A stretch of 64,000 bases of DNA from NCBI GenBank assembly GCA_910584375.1, contig CAJUAH010000009.1, positions 1 to 64,000 of the forward strand. The letters run 5' to 3'. Shown piece by piece: positions 35,010 to 43,604 of this stretch. Made by a program: the position numbers and the translations under genes. Within the stretch, counting starts at the first letter, position 1. The number at the start of each line of letters is the position of its first letter. Source of the DNA: an uncultured Acetatifactor sp. (lineage in GTDB: Bacteria > Bacillota > Clostridia > Lachnospirales > Lachnospiraceae). Below the pieces are notes generated by a model that saw nothing but the letters and a program-made list of their open reading frames with translations, ran no database searches and was not told where the DNA came from.

Positions 35010-35150
35010 ATCGTTCCCTCCTGCTACTTTGGTTTTGATTTCCTGAGCGGAACCCCTATTCCCCTTGCCGCCCCTTGCATTAAAACTATACTTATTATAA
35101 TACATTTTCGCTATTTGTCCATAGCATCCGTCAAATTTATGCAAGCGCTG

Positions 35151-35642
35151 TCACAATAGAAATTCCCCCCATATCGCCACCAGCTTATCCAGGGAAAAGG
35201 CGGCGTTGGCGGGGCTGGTGGAGGGCAGCTCAATCAGCATCCGCTGATAGGCGGCGGGCTGGTAAGCCTTAAAATACTTTGCCGCCGTCCTGCCGTTTGC
35301 CAGTATCCTATCAATCCGAGATGTCTCCATGATGGCCCGGATATCCGCCGCTTTCACATTGCGTATGCTGCTGTCGCTGGAGCCCTTGATCTCACAGCTC
35401 TCGATCACATCGTAGACCGCCAGGCCATGACGCAGCAACAACGCCTTTTTTTCAGGGATATCGCCCGGCGTGGGTTCCCGATAGACCGCCGCCAGCATGG
35501 GCCAGAAACGGTTCCGGGCATGTCCGTAATAAAAGCCCTGCTCTCTGGATTTTACGGAGGGCAGACTGCCCAGGATCAGTATCCGTGAATTGCTGTCATA
35601 CACCGGCGCAAAAGGCTGCGCCACCTGTTCGTATTCCGCCAT
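35151..35642 (-). CDS. DNA-deoxyinosine glycosylase (UDG superfamily)
   Basis: 163 residues. The motif LILGSLPSVKSREQGFYYGHARNRFW is the family-6 (hypoxanthine-DNA glycosylase) version of UDG motif 1, and LPSTSPAN near 140 is motif 2. It removes deaminated adenine (hypoxanthine) from DNA. GGAGG before the ATG; single gene. Confidence 0.88.
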   Translation of the reverse strand: MAEYEQVAQPFAPVYDSNSRILILGSLPSVKSREQGFYYGHARNRFWPMLAAVYREPTPGDIPEKKALLLRHGLAVYDVIESCEIKGSSDSSIRNVKAADIRAIMETSRIDRILANGRTAAKYFKAYQPAAYQRMLIELPSTSPANAAFSLDKLVAIWGEFLL

Positions 35643-35704
35643 ATCGGTTTTTCCTCCTGCCTGTTCTCAATTCACCTTCGCATTTGCCGCCATATCCGTC
35701 AGAC

Positions 35705-36313
35705 TCAGATAATCTTCAACATTTGAACCAATTTATGCCGTTCCTGTTTCGGGCTGTTAGTCTCCCTATACCCAAATTGTTTGAAACCGTTCTCCTGTTG
35801 ATAAAAATTCCGCAAACTCTCGTTATCTTCAGATTCCAGAAATACAACTGTGCCCCCAGCCTGATATTGCAGCTCCCTCACCTGATCCAACGCTAAATCT
35901 AACAATTCTTTTCCTGATATTGATTTATCCGCGTCATGCGCAAAATTCTTTCCTAATTGCGCCACCAAATAAGCAGCCAAACTGTATGTCTGCGTTATCT
36001 CGTCATACTCTCCCGAACGCGATAATTTTCTTTTCATATGATTGCTGAAATTTTTGGCGTTAATAATGATCGGTTTAACCGCTATTGTGAAATAACCCAG
36101 CAGTTCCGCGTTTATATTTGAAAATACCAGATATGTAACAGACTGATCCTTTAATGTAAACTCTATAGCCTGTTCTCTCAGATACATTTCAACATCTTTG
36201 TTCACAGGACAAGAATACCCGAAGAGGAGCTCCCTTAAATCGTTTTCCTCCTGCGCACTCTGTTCCGGAGAGAGATACAGGCGAATATTGACTGTAGAAA
36301 ACTTATCCCCCAT
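35705..36313 (-). CDS. GNAT acetyltransferase, probable toxin of a TA pair
   Basis: 202 residues with a GNAT fold. It shows the LLGYFTIAV strand, an acetyl-CoA region with a degenerate QLGKNFA loop and the C-terminal LRNFYQQENGFKQFG. Its start overlaps the end of a small upstream gene by 11 bases, the arrangement of TacT/AtaT-like toxins that acetylate charged tRNAs. The pair is clearly more AT-rich than its neighbours, which points to horizontal transfer. Toxin activity is inferred from organisation, not from a diagnostic residue. Confidence 0.65.
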   Translation of the reverse strand: MGDKFSTVNIRLYLSPEQSAQEENDLRELLFGYSCPVNKDVEMYLREQAIEFTLKDQSVTYLVFSNINAELLGYFTIAVKPIIINAKNFSNHMKRKLSRSGEYDEITQTYSLAAYLVAQLGKNFAHDADKSISGKELLDLALDQVRELQYQAGGTVVFLESEDNESLRNFYQQENGFKQFGYRETNSPKQERHKLVQMLKII

Positions 36314-36488
36314 TCACTCTGTTCCTTTTCATCATTAATTTTTGTAATTCTTCCCTGCTCTGTACCTTGTTGACACTGATTTGAGCAGGCGGTTTCCGCT
36401 CCTGAAAAGACAGTTCAACCGCGTTGGCAAACGCCTCTGCCTCTTTTCCACTGAGATAAAAATTTTTCGTGATACTCGAAGTCGCCAT
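36303..36488 (-). CDS. Probable antitoxin of the GNAT pair
   Basis: 61 residues, MATSSITKNFYLSGKEAEAF and so on. The N-terminal strand followed by a helix resembles a ribbon-helix-helix DNA-binding start. The C-terminal half is basic (LQKLMMKRNRVNGG), as expected for a segment that binds the toxin. The frame extends 11 codons upstream; MATSS is favoured because GGGGTGTGT precedes it. It overlaps the GNAT gene. Confidence 0.55.
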   Translation of the reverse strand: MATSSITKNFYLSGKEAEAFANAVELSFQERKPPAQISVNKVQSREELQKLMMKRNRVNGG

Positions 36489-36599
36489 ACACACCCCCTT
36501 GAACTCAATGTTATATATCATCCAAATATATTTCCCATCCTTAGCGTATTTGTATTTAACAGTTTTTGCAAGACCTATCGCAAAAAATTAACAAAATTT

Positions 36600-37028
36600 T
36601 TATAGGATCCCCCGTCTGTGGGCCTCCGCCAACAGACGGGGCTGTATCTCGGGATATGTCCATCGGTTCGGCAGTTCCTCCGTCAGGAGGATCTTCTCGA
36701 TCTCGCTGTGCAGCTCCGGCTCAAAGGTCTCGATCCGGGCAAAATACAGCATGCCGAAACTCTCCTGCGCGTCGGGCTCGCCCGCATCCGCCACAGAGTA
36801 CACGCAGACAGGCTGCAATGTGTATGTCAGCGCGCCCGTCTCCTCATACAGCTCACGGCGGGCCGCAGTCTCTATATCCTCTCCCGGTTCCCGGTGTCCG
36901 CCGGGCACCTCATAAGTATCCCGCTCCCGGTGCTTACATAATACCCATTTATCCCCTGTCTTCGAGATGATCACCGCAAACCGAAGCAGACTGTCCTCCA
37001 CGCTGTCGTAAAACCTTACCATTTTCAT
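36600..37028 (-). CDS. NUDIX hydrolase
   Basis: 142 residues. A complete Nudix box, GGHREPGEDIETAARRELYE then ETG, lies near 41-63. It hydrolyses a nucleoside diphosphate linked to another moiety; the substrate cannot be assigned. The start MKMVRFYD is preferred to an in-frame extension. Its ribosome site is weak. Confidence 0.85.
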   Translation of the reverse strand: MKMVRFYDSVEDSLLRFAVIISKTGDKWVLCKHRERDTYEVPGGHREPGEDIETAARRELYEETGALTYTLQPVCVYSVADAGEPDAQESFGMLYFARIETFEPELHSEIEKILLTEELPNRWTYPEIQPRLLAEAHRRGIL

Positions 37029-37106
37029 GACATTTCTTCTTTCTATATATAAAATTCCTGCCTGCATTATACAAGCGGTTCTTCAATTGTTTCCAGCCGG
37101 ATCGCA

Positions 37107-37652
37107 TCAAAACCGGAACACGACCCCCACCACTGCCGCCGCCAGCAGCCATACCGCCGGATGCAGTTTTTTCAACGGCTTTATCTGCATCAGCACAAAT
37201 ACCGCCCCGCACAGTAGCAGCGGCTTTACCGCCAGCGTCCCGTCCTCTGTCACCAGAACTACCTTAAAAAGCCCCCCTATAGCGACGGCGATCAGCGCCG
37301 TGACCGCCGGTCGCACCCCGGAAAACACAGCTTTTACCATGGGATGCTGACTGAAATTGGTCAGAAATTTCGCTATCAGGATAATGATAATAACGCTTGG
37401 CAGCACCAGAGACAGCGTAGCAGTCAGGCCGCCCAATATCCCCGCTGCCCGAAAACCCGCATAGGTGGCCATATTGACTCCCAGCGGCCCCGGCGTGCTC
37501 TCCGACACAGCCACCATATCCGTCAGATCCTGTAGCGCATACCAGTCGTATCTCTCCGCCAGCTCCATCAGAAATGGCAGCGTGGCCGGGCCGCCGCCCA
37601 TAGCGAACAGGCCGATCTGAAAGAACTCCCAAAAGAGGTGCAGGAAAGTCAT
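37107..37652 (-). CDS. Chromate transporter family protein (ChrA half), second gene
   Basis: 181 residues, about six membrane segments. The ChrA signature FFQIGLFAMGGGPATLPFL lies at the N-terminus, and VSESTPGPLGVNMATYAGF follows. It overlaps the upstream half by ATGA; the two short ChrA proteins should form a heterodimer. The frame extends 13 codons upstream without support. The position behind a Mn2+-type riboswitch suggests the pair moves something other than chromate. Confidence 0.85.
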   Translation of the reverse strand: MTFLHLFWEFFQIGLFAMGGGPATLPFLMELAERYDWYALQDLTDMVAVSESTPGPLGVNMATYAGFRAAGILGGLTATLSLVLPSVIIIILIAKFLTNFSQHPMVKAVFSGVRPAVTALIAVAIGGLFKVVLVTEDGTLAVKPLLLCGAVFVLMQIKPLKKLHPAVWLLAAAVVGVVFRF

Positions 37653-38218
37653 GTTCTTCGCCCTCCCTCTCCCGGATCTCTGCGACGCCACAGCTCCGCC
37701 GCCGCGCCGGACAGTCCTGCCAGCACCACGATCATGACGGTGGGAACAGGGGTAAACAGCGCCAATACCAGGGCAGCCGCACAGACCAGCACGCTCATCA
37801 GATTGACCAGGCTTTTCCTGGCCAGCGTAATGACCGTGTTCAGCATCAGCGCGCAGACCACGCCCTTGACGCCCATGATGGCATGCTGAAAATATGCATT
37901 TTCCACAAAAGCCTGAAAAAAGGAGGCGATCAGCGTGATCAGAACCACCGAAGGCGAGATCATGCCCAGCGTGGCGGCAATCCCGCCGGGGATCCCCTCT
38001 CGCTTATATCCCACAAAAGTGGCTGTATTGACGGCGATCACACCGGGCGTACACTGTCCGATGGCATAACAGTCCAGCAGCTCGTCCTCGCTGACCCAGC
38101 CCTTTTTCGCCACCAGCTCATGCTTTAACATGGGCAGCATAGTCAGGCCGCCGCCAAAGGTCAGACCGCCGATGCGAAAAAAAGTCAGATACAGCTCCCT
38201 CAATCCGTGTATTGTCAT
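37649..38218 (-). CDS. Chromate transporter family protein (ChrA half), first gene
   Basis: 189 residues, about six membrane segments. The motif FRIGGLTFGGGLTMLPML near the start and AIGQCTPGVIAVNTATFVGY are typical of short-chain ChrA. GGAGGTGAC lies just upstream of the ATG. First gene of the operon under the riboswitch at 38275-38404. Confidence 0.87.
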   Translation of the reverse strand: MTIHGLRELYLTFFRIGGLTFGGGLTMLPMLKHELVAKKGWVSEDELLDCYAIGQCTPGVIAVNTATFVGYKREGIPGGIAATLGMISPSVVLITLIASFFQAFVENAYFQHAIMGVKGVVCALMLNTVITLARKSLVNLMSVLVCAAALVLALFTPVPTVMIVVLAGLSGAAAELWRRRDPGEGGRRT

Positions 38219-38274
38219 CTGTCACCTCCAACCCTTATCCTTGCGGCCTGCTCATCCCGCCGTCCGGCGTCTAA

Positions 38275-38404
38275 AAAAGCGACACTGATACCGTAAGAAT
38301 CTACAGTAAAAGTCTCGCTTTTTACCAACATATCCCGAGGAATCATCTTCCTGTGCTGACGTAAATATGTCACATACCAAGGTATGCAAGCTACTCCCTA
38401 ATAC
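38275..38404 (-). promoter_or_regulatory. Probable yybP-ykoY (Mn2+) riboswitch with terminator
   Basis: The minus-strand leader carries the two conserved loops of this class, AGGGAGTAGC near the 5' end and GCGAGACTTTTAC near the 3' end. Between them are a GCATACC/GGTATG hairpin and an ACATAT/ATATGT helix enclosing ACGTCA. The GCGAGACT strand also pairs with AGTGTCGC to form a hairpin followed by TTTTTT. This is a terminator that aptamer folding would block, so the metal would switch the genes on. Assignment is by motif only. Confidence 0.7.
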
Positions 38405-38412
38405 ATAATCGG

Positions 38413-38441
38413 ATTATAGCAAACGCAGTGATGCAAGTCAA
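38413..38441 (-). promoter_or_regulatory. Promoter of the ChrA operon
   Basis: Minus strand TTGACT (38436-38441), a 17-base spacer and TATAAT (38413-38418) with an extended TGC. It starts transcription just before the riboswitch. Confidence 0.8.
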
Positions 38442-38490
38442 CGGCTGTTTCCGCACAATCGCCGGATTTTACACAATTTTTACTTTTTCT

Positions 38491-40710
38491 TTACAGCATC
38501 GTGTCATCCCGGAGTACCTCCGTTAGACTGATCCTGCGCAGGGAGCGCCAGCCAAGGCGATACGCCAGCGCCACGCTGCTCCAGATCGCCAGCATAAAGA
38601 AAAGGATCGGCGCCAGCGGTGTCTCCGCGAAGAATTCTTCCGCCCCCAGATAACTCATCTTCAGCATGAACCCCACGGCGACAACAGCCAGCGGCAGGGT
38701 GATCAGCACTGGACGCCCCGCCAGAACCAGAGCCTCCACACAGAACATCTTTCTGATCTCGCCGGGCGTCATCCCCACCGACATATATCTGGCAAATTCC
38801 CTTTTCCTCTGGCGCACAAATCCCACCGTGTTGGTAAAGACGTCGCCGATCCCAATGACGGCGAGCAGCACGCAGAAACCGCCAAATATCACCCGCATTC
38901 CCTGTATCTGCCTGCCGTTCGTCTCATACTCCCGAATACGGTTCTCGCTCTCCGTCCCGTAAGTCTGCCTCAGCAGTTGATCGATCCGGCTCTGCAGCGC
39001 GTCCAGCTCCTCCAGCGTCACATGCTCCCCGCCTAGGACGCAGATATGGAAGTCCGGCTCCGTTCCCCCTATCTGCCCTTTGATTTCTCTCCACAGAGAC
39101 ACAGGGATAAAATGCACCAGTTCGTAGTAATCTAAAGTAGCGTATTCCTCCCGCAAAACAGGAACCTTGTCCGTGTATGCCAGCACCGGGATCCGCGCCG
39201 CCGTCTCCGTATCGCCCTGCCTCCTCAAAACGCTTGCGGCATTTTCTTCGCTGTCTTGCGCATGGATATAGGGCATGTACTCCGGGTGGCGGAAATCAGG
39301 GTTGGTCACATCGCGGATCCGGTTCAGCACCACGGCTCCGTCTGGCTGCGGGATCGCTCCGATCTGCTCGCAGTACGCCATAAAGCTGTTATCGTCCAGT
39401 ATGATGACCGGAGCATTCACCAGCCATCCGCCGTCCGCCTCTGTCACATACTGATCGGAGGCATGGGTAAAACCGCCCAGAGCCTTCATCTCCCCGCTCA
39501 TCTCCCCCTCTGTAACGATCGTTTTTGCCAACGCCTTCTGATAGACGATGGCGCTCTCTACTCCGTTAAGCTCCCGGATGGCTCCCGCCATTTCAAAGCC
39601 GTCCATCTCCGCGCCCCTCACCGTGACCATGATATCCCACGCGTCCTGATACCTTTCAAAATAGGTCTCTCTGGTACTGATCTGGACAGTCGCAAAAAAG
39701 CACTGCATGACCGTGAACGCCATAAACGAAAATATCAGGGACAGAGTGGCCGTGCGCAGGGCTTTTTTCTGCGCTTTCAGCGCGTTTCCGGCCAGCTCGC
39801 CCTCCACGCCGAACAGACGGGCAAGGACGCGGGAATTGTTTCTGCGCTTTAACTGCAATTCTCCCGTGCTGCGTATGGCCTCAAGCGGCATCAGCCTGCT
39901 CAGCTTTCTCGCGGGCAGCCACGCCGAGATCCATACGGTGAGCGCGGTTGCGCAGAGCGTCAGCGCCAGAACCAGCGGATGATAGCCAAAAGCCGCCTCA
40001 TGCCGCCCCGGTATGTCATTTCCCAACAATATATTGGATAACCGTATCACGCCCATACTGCCTGCGATACCCAGCAGATTCCCTACCAATATCGGCGCCG
40101 CGCACAGGACTGCGGCCTCCTGTAAGAGACACGCCCGGATCTGTTTCGGCGTGGCCCCGATGCTGGCAAATATACCGAACTGATGCATCCGCGCGTTCAT
40201 GGATACCGCAAAGGAATTGTGTATAATCAGGATCAGCGAGACGGAGGCCAACAGCAGTATCGCCACGAACATCGGAAACAGCAGTCTCGGCGCCGTATCC
40301 TGCGGACTGCGGATCATATACATGGCCAGCAGCGCATAATTATAGTTGATCTGTTCCGGCATGACCCCGAACTGGTCGGCAATGCGGGGCGTGTCCGAAA
40401 AGACTGCCCTGTAATCGTCAAAATAGAGCTCCATGACCGTTTCCGCGCCTTCCCCGTCACGGATCGCCGCCTCCCTGATATTGGCAAAATTGCGGGCTGT
40501 TTCGATATCCTGCCGGTCAAATGCGCCGGTCAGCCGGCTCTGCCAGCCGCCCTCCTCCAATTCGATCCTCTCCACCTCATACTTCCACATATTATAGAAC
40601 GATCCGCATAGCAGGGATAACAGTACCGCCGAGACAAATGCCGCGATCATGACGGATACCCCCGATGAGCGGTTGTTTTTGATATAGTCCGAAGAATAAG
40701 CTTTCCACAT
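38491..40710 (-). CDS. ABC transporter permease, FtsX type
   Basis: 739 residues. One N-terminal membrane helix (about 20-42) is followed by a loop and three helices (about 140-280), then a large external region (about 320-590) and three C-terminal helices, with two FtsX domains. It forms a complex with the ATPase upstream. The frame opens with a GTG at 40719, but the ATG at 40710 is eight bases after GGAGG and is chosen. Likely a peptide or antibiotic-resistance transporter, given the coupled two-component system. Confidence 0.85.
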   Translation of the reverse strand: MWKAYSSDYIKNNRSSGVSVMIAAFVSAVLLSLLCGSFYNMWKYEVERIELEEGGWQSRLTGAFDRQDIETARNFANIREAAIRDGEGAETVMELYFDDYRAVFSDTPRIADQFGVMPEQINYNYALLAMYMIRSPQDTAPRLLFPMFVAILLLASVSLILIIHNSFAVSMNARMHQFGIFASIGATPKQIRACLLQEAAVLCAAPILVGNLLGIAGSMGVIRLSNILLGNDIPGRHEAAFGYHPLVLALTLCATALTVWISAWLPARKLSRLMPLEAIRSTGELQLKRRNNSRVLARLFGVEGELAGNALKAQKKALRTATLSLIFSFMAFTVMQCFFATVQISTRETYFERYQDAWDIMVTVRGAEMDGFEMAGAIRELNGVESAIVYQKALAKTIVTEGEMSGEMKALGGFTHASDQYVTEADGGWLVNAPVIILDDNSFMAYCEQIGAIPQPDGAVVLNRIRDVTNPDFRHPEYMPYIHAQDSEENAASVLRRQGDTETAARIPVLAYTDKVPVLREEYATLDYYELVHFIPVSLWREIKGQIGGTEPDFHICVLGGEHVTLEELDALQSRIDQLLRQTYGTESENRIREYETNGRQIQGMRVIFGGFCVLLAVIGIGDVFTNTVGFVRQRKREFARYMSVGMTPGEIRKMFCVEALVLAGRPVLITLPLAVVAVGFMLKMSYLGAEEFFAETPLAPILFFMLAIWSSVALAYRLGWRSLRRISLTEVLRDDTML

Positions 40711-40715
40711 ATCCG

Positions 40716-41396
40716 TCACCTCCGCCTCTCGTCGCTGATGATACGCCCGTCTTCCACGGTGATAACGCGCTGCGCCTCCATAGCCACCTTTTCGTCGTGG
40801 GTAATCAGCAGGATCGTCTGCTCCAGACTGCGGCCCAGGAGTTTCAGCATGTCGATGATCTCCTTGGAATTCCTCTGATCCAGATTACCGGTGGGTTCGT
40901 CCGCCAGCAGCAGGGCGGGGCGATAGATCAGGGAGCGCGCGATGGCGACCCTCTGCTGCTGTCCGCCTGACAGCTGACCGGGCATTGCCTCCAGTCTGTC
41001 GGCAATGCCCAGGGAGTTGACGATCTGCTCAAAAAACTCCTGGTTCGGTTTCTTTTTATCCAGCGCCAGGGGCATAAGGATATTTTTGCGCGCTGTCAGA
41101 GTGGGGATCAGGTTGTAAAACTGGTACACCAATCCCACTTTCCTGCGCCGGAAGATGGCCGCCTGCGTCTGGTTTAACCGGGAGAGCTCCGTTCCGTCGA
41201 TCAGGACTTTCCCCTCGGTGGGCTTGTCCACGCTGCCGAGGATATGCAGCAGAGTGGATTTTCCTGAGCCGGACGCGCCGACTATCGCCACAAATTCCCC
41301 CTTGCCCACCGACAGATCGATGCCGTCCAGCGCCACCACCTGTTTGCTGCGCTCGCCGTATACCTTCCTGACTCCTTCGCATTTTAAAATCTCCAT
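40716..41396 (-). CDS. ABC transporter ATPase, MacB/LolD type
   Basis: 226 residues, a single ATPase domain. Walker A is GASGSGKSTLL, signature LSGGQQQR and Walker B LLADEPTG; FYNLIPTLTARKNI near the Q-loop is typical of the MacB/LolD group. It is preceded by the operator-promoter at 41488-41519 and overlaps the permease region. Start MEILKCEGV has AAAGGAG upstream. Confidence 0.92.
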   Translation of the reverse strand: MEILKCEGVRKVYGERSKQVVALDGIDLSVGKGEFVAIVGASGSGKSTLLHILGSVDKPTEGKVLIDGTELSRLNQTQAAIFRRRKVGLVYQFYNLIPTLTARKNILMPLALDKKKPNQEFFEQIVNSLGIADRLEAMPGQLSGGQQQRVAIARSLIYRPALLLADEPTGNLDQRNSKEIIDMLKLLGRSLEQTILLITHDEKVAMEAQRVITVEDGRIISDERRR

Positions 41397-41487
41397 TCTA
41401 TTGCTGTCTCCTTTCCTGTAAGGGCGATTGCGAAACCCGGTTACTTTGTCCGGGTCACACAATCTGTTTCATGATTTTTATATACAT

Positions 41488-41519
41488 ATTATATCATATG
41501 AAAGTTACAGCTTAGTGAC
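41488..41519 (-). promoter_or_regulatory. Promoter and response-regulator box of the ABC operon
   Basis: Minus strand direct repeat GTCACT-N5-GTAACT (41503-41519), nine bases, then TATAAT (41488-41493). The box takes the place of a -35 and overlaps the last two codons and stop of the histidine kinase gene. The same box with the same spacing lies in front of the response-regulator gene at 43526-43542. Confidence 0.75.
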
Positions 41520-42693
41520 TGTAGAATCGGATTTCAAACAATGCTCCGCCGTCCGGTCTGTTCCTGGCCCGTATTGTTCCGTTTTGACGCTCTATGATCT
41601 CCCTGGCCAGAGACAGGCCGATTCCTATGCCGCCCTCCCCCGCATTTTTTCCGCGGTAAAACCGTTCAAAGAGATGGGGGATATCCTCTTTCTCAAAGCC
41701 TTTTCCCTCGTCCCAGATCAGAATCTCCGTACATAGCGGATTTTGCGCGTATGAACAATAAACAGTGCCGCCCGCATTGTGTTCCATGCAGTTTTTCAGC
41801 ACATTGATGACTGCCTCCATCGTCCAGTCCAGATCGGCTATGACAGCCGCCTCCCCCAGCTCCGGTATATCCACGCGGCTGCCGGTGTCCGCAAACAGCT
41901 CCTGCAGATTGTCTGCCGCCAGGACGAGCAGGGTGTAGACGTCCACCTCCTCTTTCTTCAGCGTCAAAGTCCCCGCGTCCATTCGGGACAGTACCAGCAG
42001 GGTTTCCTCCAGATGCATGAGCCTCGACAGCTGCTTTTCCACCTGCTCAGGGTATTTCCCTCCCATGTCCTGCCGCATCATCTGGACAGACAGGGATATG
42101 GCGGTGATCGGCGTCTTGATCTGATGCGCGATGTTCGACAGATTTTCCGCGTAACCATCTCTGGCTCGCACCGCCATCTCCCTGGTATAGTAGAGATAAG
42201 TCACCGTCTTGTATATCTCATCCTCCAGTTTGGAAAAGTCATCCTCTCCGGCGGGGGAGAGAATGACCGCCTTGCCCGTATTGACCTGTTCCAGGTAATC
42301 GGTCAGAGCCTGAATGCGCATGGCCTCCTGCCTGTTCCGATACAGAAAGGCAGCGATAAACAGAAAAACGCCGGGCAAAAGCCCCGCCGCCGCAAACAGC
42401 ATATTTTGTCTGACAGGAAGACCTGAAAAATCGGATATCCGATATCCCAGGGCCGTTAAGATATCTTCGTCTGCCTTTGTCGCCGCCCCTGCCGAATATT
42501 CTTTCAGGGCGGCGGCGATAAGCCCCCTTGTCTCCGGAGCCCGCTCCAGCACCTTGCCGCAGACAGCATTCAGCAGATCGAACTGAAAGCGGCTGTAATA
42601 GAAAGAGACCAGTAAGACTGACGCTGCGGAGACGATCAGGCTGACCGCACAGACAAACCCAACAGTGACAAATATATTTTTCCGCCCGCTCAT
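41512..42693 (-). CDS. Sensor histidine kinase
   Basis: 393 residues from MSGRKNIFV. Two membrane helices (about 10-32 and 98-117) flank a roughly 65-residue external loop. His190 in NIAHQIKTPIT is the phospho-acceptor. The ATPase domain shows NCMEHN and GIGIGLSLAREII. Its ATG overlaps the stop of the response regulator, which sets the start. It belongs to a TCS that presumably controls the adjacent ABC transporter. Confidence 0.92.
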   Translation of the reverse strand: MSGRKNIFVTVGFVCAVSLIVSAASVLLVSFYYSRFQFDLLNAVCGKVLERAPETRGLIAAALKEYSAGAATKADEDILTALGYRISDFSGLPVRQNMLFAAAGLLPGVFLFIAAFLYRNRQEAMRIQALTDYLEQVNTGKAVILSPAGEDDFSKLEDEIYKTVTYLYYTREMAVRARDGYAENLSNIAHQIKTPITAISLSVQMMRQDMGGKYPEQVEKQLSRLMHLEETLLVLSRMDAGTLTLKKEEVDVYTLLVLAADNLQELFADTGSRVDIPELGEAAVIADLDWTMEAVINVLKNCMEHNAGGTVYCSYAQNPLCTEILIWDEGKGFEKEDIPHLFERFYRGKNAGEGGIGIGLSLAREIIERQNGTIRARNRPDGGALFEIRFYSH

Positions 42694-43361
42694 ATCCTGT
42701 CCTCCATACGGTAGCCCACAGATCTGACCGTCCTTAGGCACTCCGGCGCTCCCAGCTTATCCCGCAGCCGTTTCACCGTGACGGTCAGCGTGTTATCGTT
42801 CACATAGCTGCCGTTTAAGTCCCATATCTGCTCCAATATTTTTTCTCTGGTAACGGTCTTTCCCTTGTTTTGCATCAGATATAACAGCAATTGATATTCC
42901 GCCGGACTCAGCGTGACCTCATCCCCATGGCAGGAAAACGTCTGGCGGCTCCTGTCGATCACGATCCCGTCGCAGGAGAGATACTGTCCGGTCACATTGC
43001 CCGCTCTGCGAAGGAGGGCCAATATCCGCGAATGCAATACTTCCAGCGCAAAGGGCTTGACCACATAGTCATCCGCCCCGTTCTGAAATCCGCGAACGAT
43101 ATCCGCGCTGTCCCCCCGTACTGTGAGAAAAATGATCGGCAATTCTTTCCGGCTGCGTCGGATCCACTGGCACAGGCTGTCCCCGCGTCCGTCCGGCATG
43201 TTCCAGTCCAGCAGCACCAGCGCGGGCACACGCTCCTCAAGCGCCTGCCTTGCCTGGGACAGCGTCGGGCATACCGTTACCCGAAAGTCCCTCTGTTCCA
43301 GATATTCTTTTACGATACCGGCAATATTGGGATCGTCCTCTACATAATATAAATCAACCAT
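42690..43361 (-). CDS. OmpR-family response regulator
   Basis: 223 residues from MVDLYYVEDD. The receiver domain has Asp52 in LLDWNMPDG and a conserved Lys (VKPFA). The winged-helix domain begins near 125, with NDNTLTVTVKRLRDKL. An alternative ATG lies three codons upstream, but only three bases from the AGGA. It is preceded by a leader of four hairpins and a promoter with the GTCACT/GTAACT box, so it is probably autoregulated. Confidence 0.93.
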   Translation of the reverse strand: MVDLYYVEDDPNIAGIVKEYLEQRDFRVTVCPTLSQARQALEERVPALVLLDWNMPDGRGDSLCQWIRRSRKELPIIFLTVRGDSADIVRGFQNGADDYVVKPFALEVLHSRILALLRRAGNVTGQYLSCDGIVIDRSRQTFSCHGDEVTLSPAEYQLLLYLMQNKGKTVTREKILEQIWDLNGSYVNDNTLTVTVKRLRDKLGAPECLRTVRSVGYRMEDRI

Positions 43362-43382
43362 AAACCGCATTCATCCTTTCTT

Positions 43383-43505
43383 TTATGAGAAACCGTTATG
43401 CTTTTTCTCATAAGATATATCCCAGGAACTAAAACTTTTCCTGGGATTAGATTTACGGCGCTTAATCGCGCCTTTTATGAGAAACCGCTGCGCAGTTTCT
43501 CATAA
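43383..43505 (-). promoter_or_regulatory. Four-hairpin leader of the response-regulator operon
   Basis: Four hairpins occur in the leader: TTATGAGAAA/TTTCTCATAA at 43475-43505, GGCGC/GCGCC at 43457-43472, TCCCAGGAA/TTCCTGGGA at 43420-43446, and a second TTATGAGAAA/TTTCTCATAA at 43383-43413. The first and last share identical 10-base stems, so arms can be exchanged to give alternative folds. The last hairpin abuts the ribosome site. Confidence 0.65.
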
Positions 43506-43510
43506 GCTAT

Positions 43511-43542
43511 ATTATAACAGAAAAAAGTTACAGATAAGTGAC
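43511..43542 (-). promoter_or_regulatory. Promoter and autoregulatory box of the response-regulator operon
   Basis: Minus strand GTCACT-N5-GTAACT (43526-43542), nine bases, TATAAT (43511-43516). Identical layout to the ABC operon promoter. Transcription should begin near 43504, at the first leader hairpin. Confidence 0.75.
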
Positions 43543-43604
43543 TGCGAAAACCTACGTCGTCGAGTGGGAAAAAAGGCCCTGAGAATAGAAGTAGAGTTTA
43601 CGAT

